64,000 bases of DNA. It comes from Streptomyces sp. NBC_01016. Lineage in GTDB: Bacteria > Actinomycetota > Actinomycetes > Streptomycetales > Streptomycetaceae. How positions within the stretch are numbered: the stretch's first letter is position 1; the number at the start of each line of letters is the position of its first letter. Position numbers and translations under genes: made by a program. Shown here one piece after another: positions 63,029 to 64,000 of the stretch. The notes under the pieces are model-generated. The model did no database searches. It saw only the letters and a list, made by a program, of their open reading frames with translations, and was not told the origin of the DNA. The stretch is taken from contig NZ_JAPEOQ010000002.1 of the NCBI RefSeq assembly GCF_026341035.1, positions 2,232,001-2,296,000 of the forward strand, read 5' to 3'.

Positions 63029-64000
63029 ATGTGTGGGTGGGAAGTGCGTGCCGACTTTGGGGACCTTGTCATTGACCAGGCCATCGTTCATGCGGTGCCA
63101 CAGCGTACGAAGGACGAGGACCCTATTCCGCTCAAACTCAGCCAGACCGCGTGCAGGCTCGATGATGGTGGGCGTACGGCGCTGCAGGGAAAGCTCCGCG
63201 ACGTTCTGGACCGTCTGGGCCGTGAGGTCGTGGAGGACCCTGAGCTCAAGTCCGGTCTGCCCGACGCTGTCCGGTCGTTTCTGGGCGGTGAGCAGGAACT
63301 GGTCGAAGTCTCTGGAGAGTTGGCTCACGCGCTGCGCGACAGCCAGAACGGGACCAGCTCCTCTGGCCTCCTTCTGGTGGCCGCCGCCCGTCTCAACAAC
63401 CGGCGTGCGCTACTGATGGTCAAACTGGAACACGAGACCGGCATGCAGGCCAATGAGATCGTGGCCGGTGGACTGCGCACATTCGACATGCAGTTCTTCG
63501 CCAACCTGCTGTTCACTGAGAGATCCAAGGTCTACAAGGTTGCACTTTTTTCCGAGGAGGGGCTGGCCGATTCCGGTCTTCACGGGTGGGCTGCGGATCC
63601 GCAGAAATCTGGCAAGGACGTGGCCCGGTTCTTCCTTGAGAAGTTCCTGGGATGTCGGCATCAAAACGACCCCCGCGAGCTCACTCGCCGCTTCCATGAC
63701 GTGGCCATGGACTGGGTCAACAGCCGCTTCACGCACTCCGATGTGCGAGTGGACTACGTCATGGCCGTCATGGTCGCACTTCAGAACTCCACTCCCACCT
63801 TGGACCCTGCAGAGTTCATCGAGACAAATCTGCAGGAACCGCATCAAGACGACTTCTTCGAGTTCCTCGAGGAGAATGACGTCCCGTGGCGCCCCTTCGA
63901 TAAAGACACTGAGCTCATCAGTAACCGACTGCAGAAGATGCGTGTGGACCTGTCCAACGGTGCATTCCTGGTGGCCCCGCTGGAAGCCGTCCAGGACGGC
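63029..64000 (+). CDS. Nucleoid-associated protein (NdpA/YejK type), cut by the window edge
   Basis: An open frame of 324 codons runs off the right edge. ATG 63029 or GTG 63044 are possible starts; homology begins at RADFGDLVIDQAIVHAVPQR. Further features are the NdpA family (PF04245): helix ENLQKLRDVLDRLG-like LQGKLRDVLDRLGREVVED, LLLVAAARLNNRRALLMVKL, EHETGMQANEIVAGG and FFEFLEENDVPW. The family binds nucleoid DNA in E. coli (YejK); in actinomycetes it often occurs in islands. The last residues before the edge are VAPLEAVQDG. Confidence 0.82.
   Translation, partial: MCGWEVRADFGDLVIDQAIVHAVPQRTKDEDPIPLKLSQTACRLDDGGRTALQGKLRDVLDRLGREVVEDPELKSGLPDAVRSFLGGEQELVEVSGELAHALRDSQNGTSSSGLLLVAAARLNNRRALLMVKLEHETGMQANEIVAGGLRTFDMQFFANLLFTERSKVYKVALFSEEGLADSGLHGWAADPQKSGKDVARFFLEKFLGCRHQNDPRELTRRFHDVAMDWVNSRFTHSDVRVDYVMAVMVALQNSTPTLDPAEFIETNLQEPHQDDFFEFLEENDVPWRPFDKDTELISNRLQKMRVDLSNGAFLVAPLEAVQDG

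Noticed and set aside
1..64000. tRNA genes or attachment sites near the recombinase
   Set aside because: No cloverleaf-like segment or tRNA 3' end was noticed by eye in the intergenic regions; a tRNAscan run would be needed to exclude one.

Overview
The window looks like a chromosome-arm or genomic-island segment from Streptomyces or a close relative. The DNA is very GC-rich, GTG and TTG starts are common, and several genes have Streptomyces-type neighbours, such as a sugar ABC importer with no ATPase of its own. Insertion-sequence debris lies between functional blocks, so the region has clearly been rearranged.

Positions 1-19400 are an accessory and defence-like region. It holds an unrecognised protein cut by the left edge, a thioredoxin-like protein, a KTSC-domain protein, an OLD-type ATPase/TOPRIM nuclease, and a 1051-residue protein with an Mrr-like nuclease domain followed by helical repeats. 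A MarR-type regulator and a BAAT-type hydrolase follow, among several IS fragments. Next come a DUF5131 three-Cys protein and its partner TcmP, a frameshifted pentapeptide-repeat gene, a scrambled type I-E-like CRISPR remnant, an intact IS630-type element and a LacI-family pseudogene.

Positions 19400-35770 hold a flavin/glycoside module: TetR regulator, esterase, NADPH-FMN reductase, GH3 glycosidase, two MFS transporters, a flavin reductase fused to an IclR-like domain, an LLM monooxygenase, a GH78 rhamnosidase and a GH43 enzyme. Six copies of one operator (CAGAAT-N4-ATTCTG or close variants) lie in front of five of these transcription units. This predicts one regulon, possibly for uptake, deglycosylation and oxidation of a glycosylated natural product such as a plant rhamnoside.

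Positions 36000-39415 hold transposase fragments and a Streptomyces-type cassette of an N-terminally cut tyrosine recombinase, an HTH protein and a zinc-ribbon integrase-like protein. At 39537-56958 a LacI regulator faces a same-strand run of eight genes, probably one operon of about 16 kb: two ABC permeases, a binding lipoprotein, and enzymes of families GH78-like, GH115, GH42, GH43 (subfamily 24-like) and GH28. Together these fit uptake and degradation of a rhamnose- and glucuronate-decorated arabinogalactan or pectin side chain. Two identical palindromes between the regulator and the operon are the likely LacI operators.

Positions 57000-64000 hold a QatB/QatC-like defence pair without QatA or QatD, degenerate DNA, a small membrane-anchored protein, an IS5-type element whose inverted repeats also enclose a DinB-family gene, and a nucleoid-associated (NdpA-type) protein cut by the right edge.
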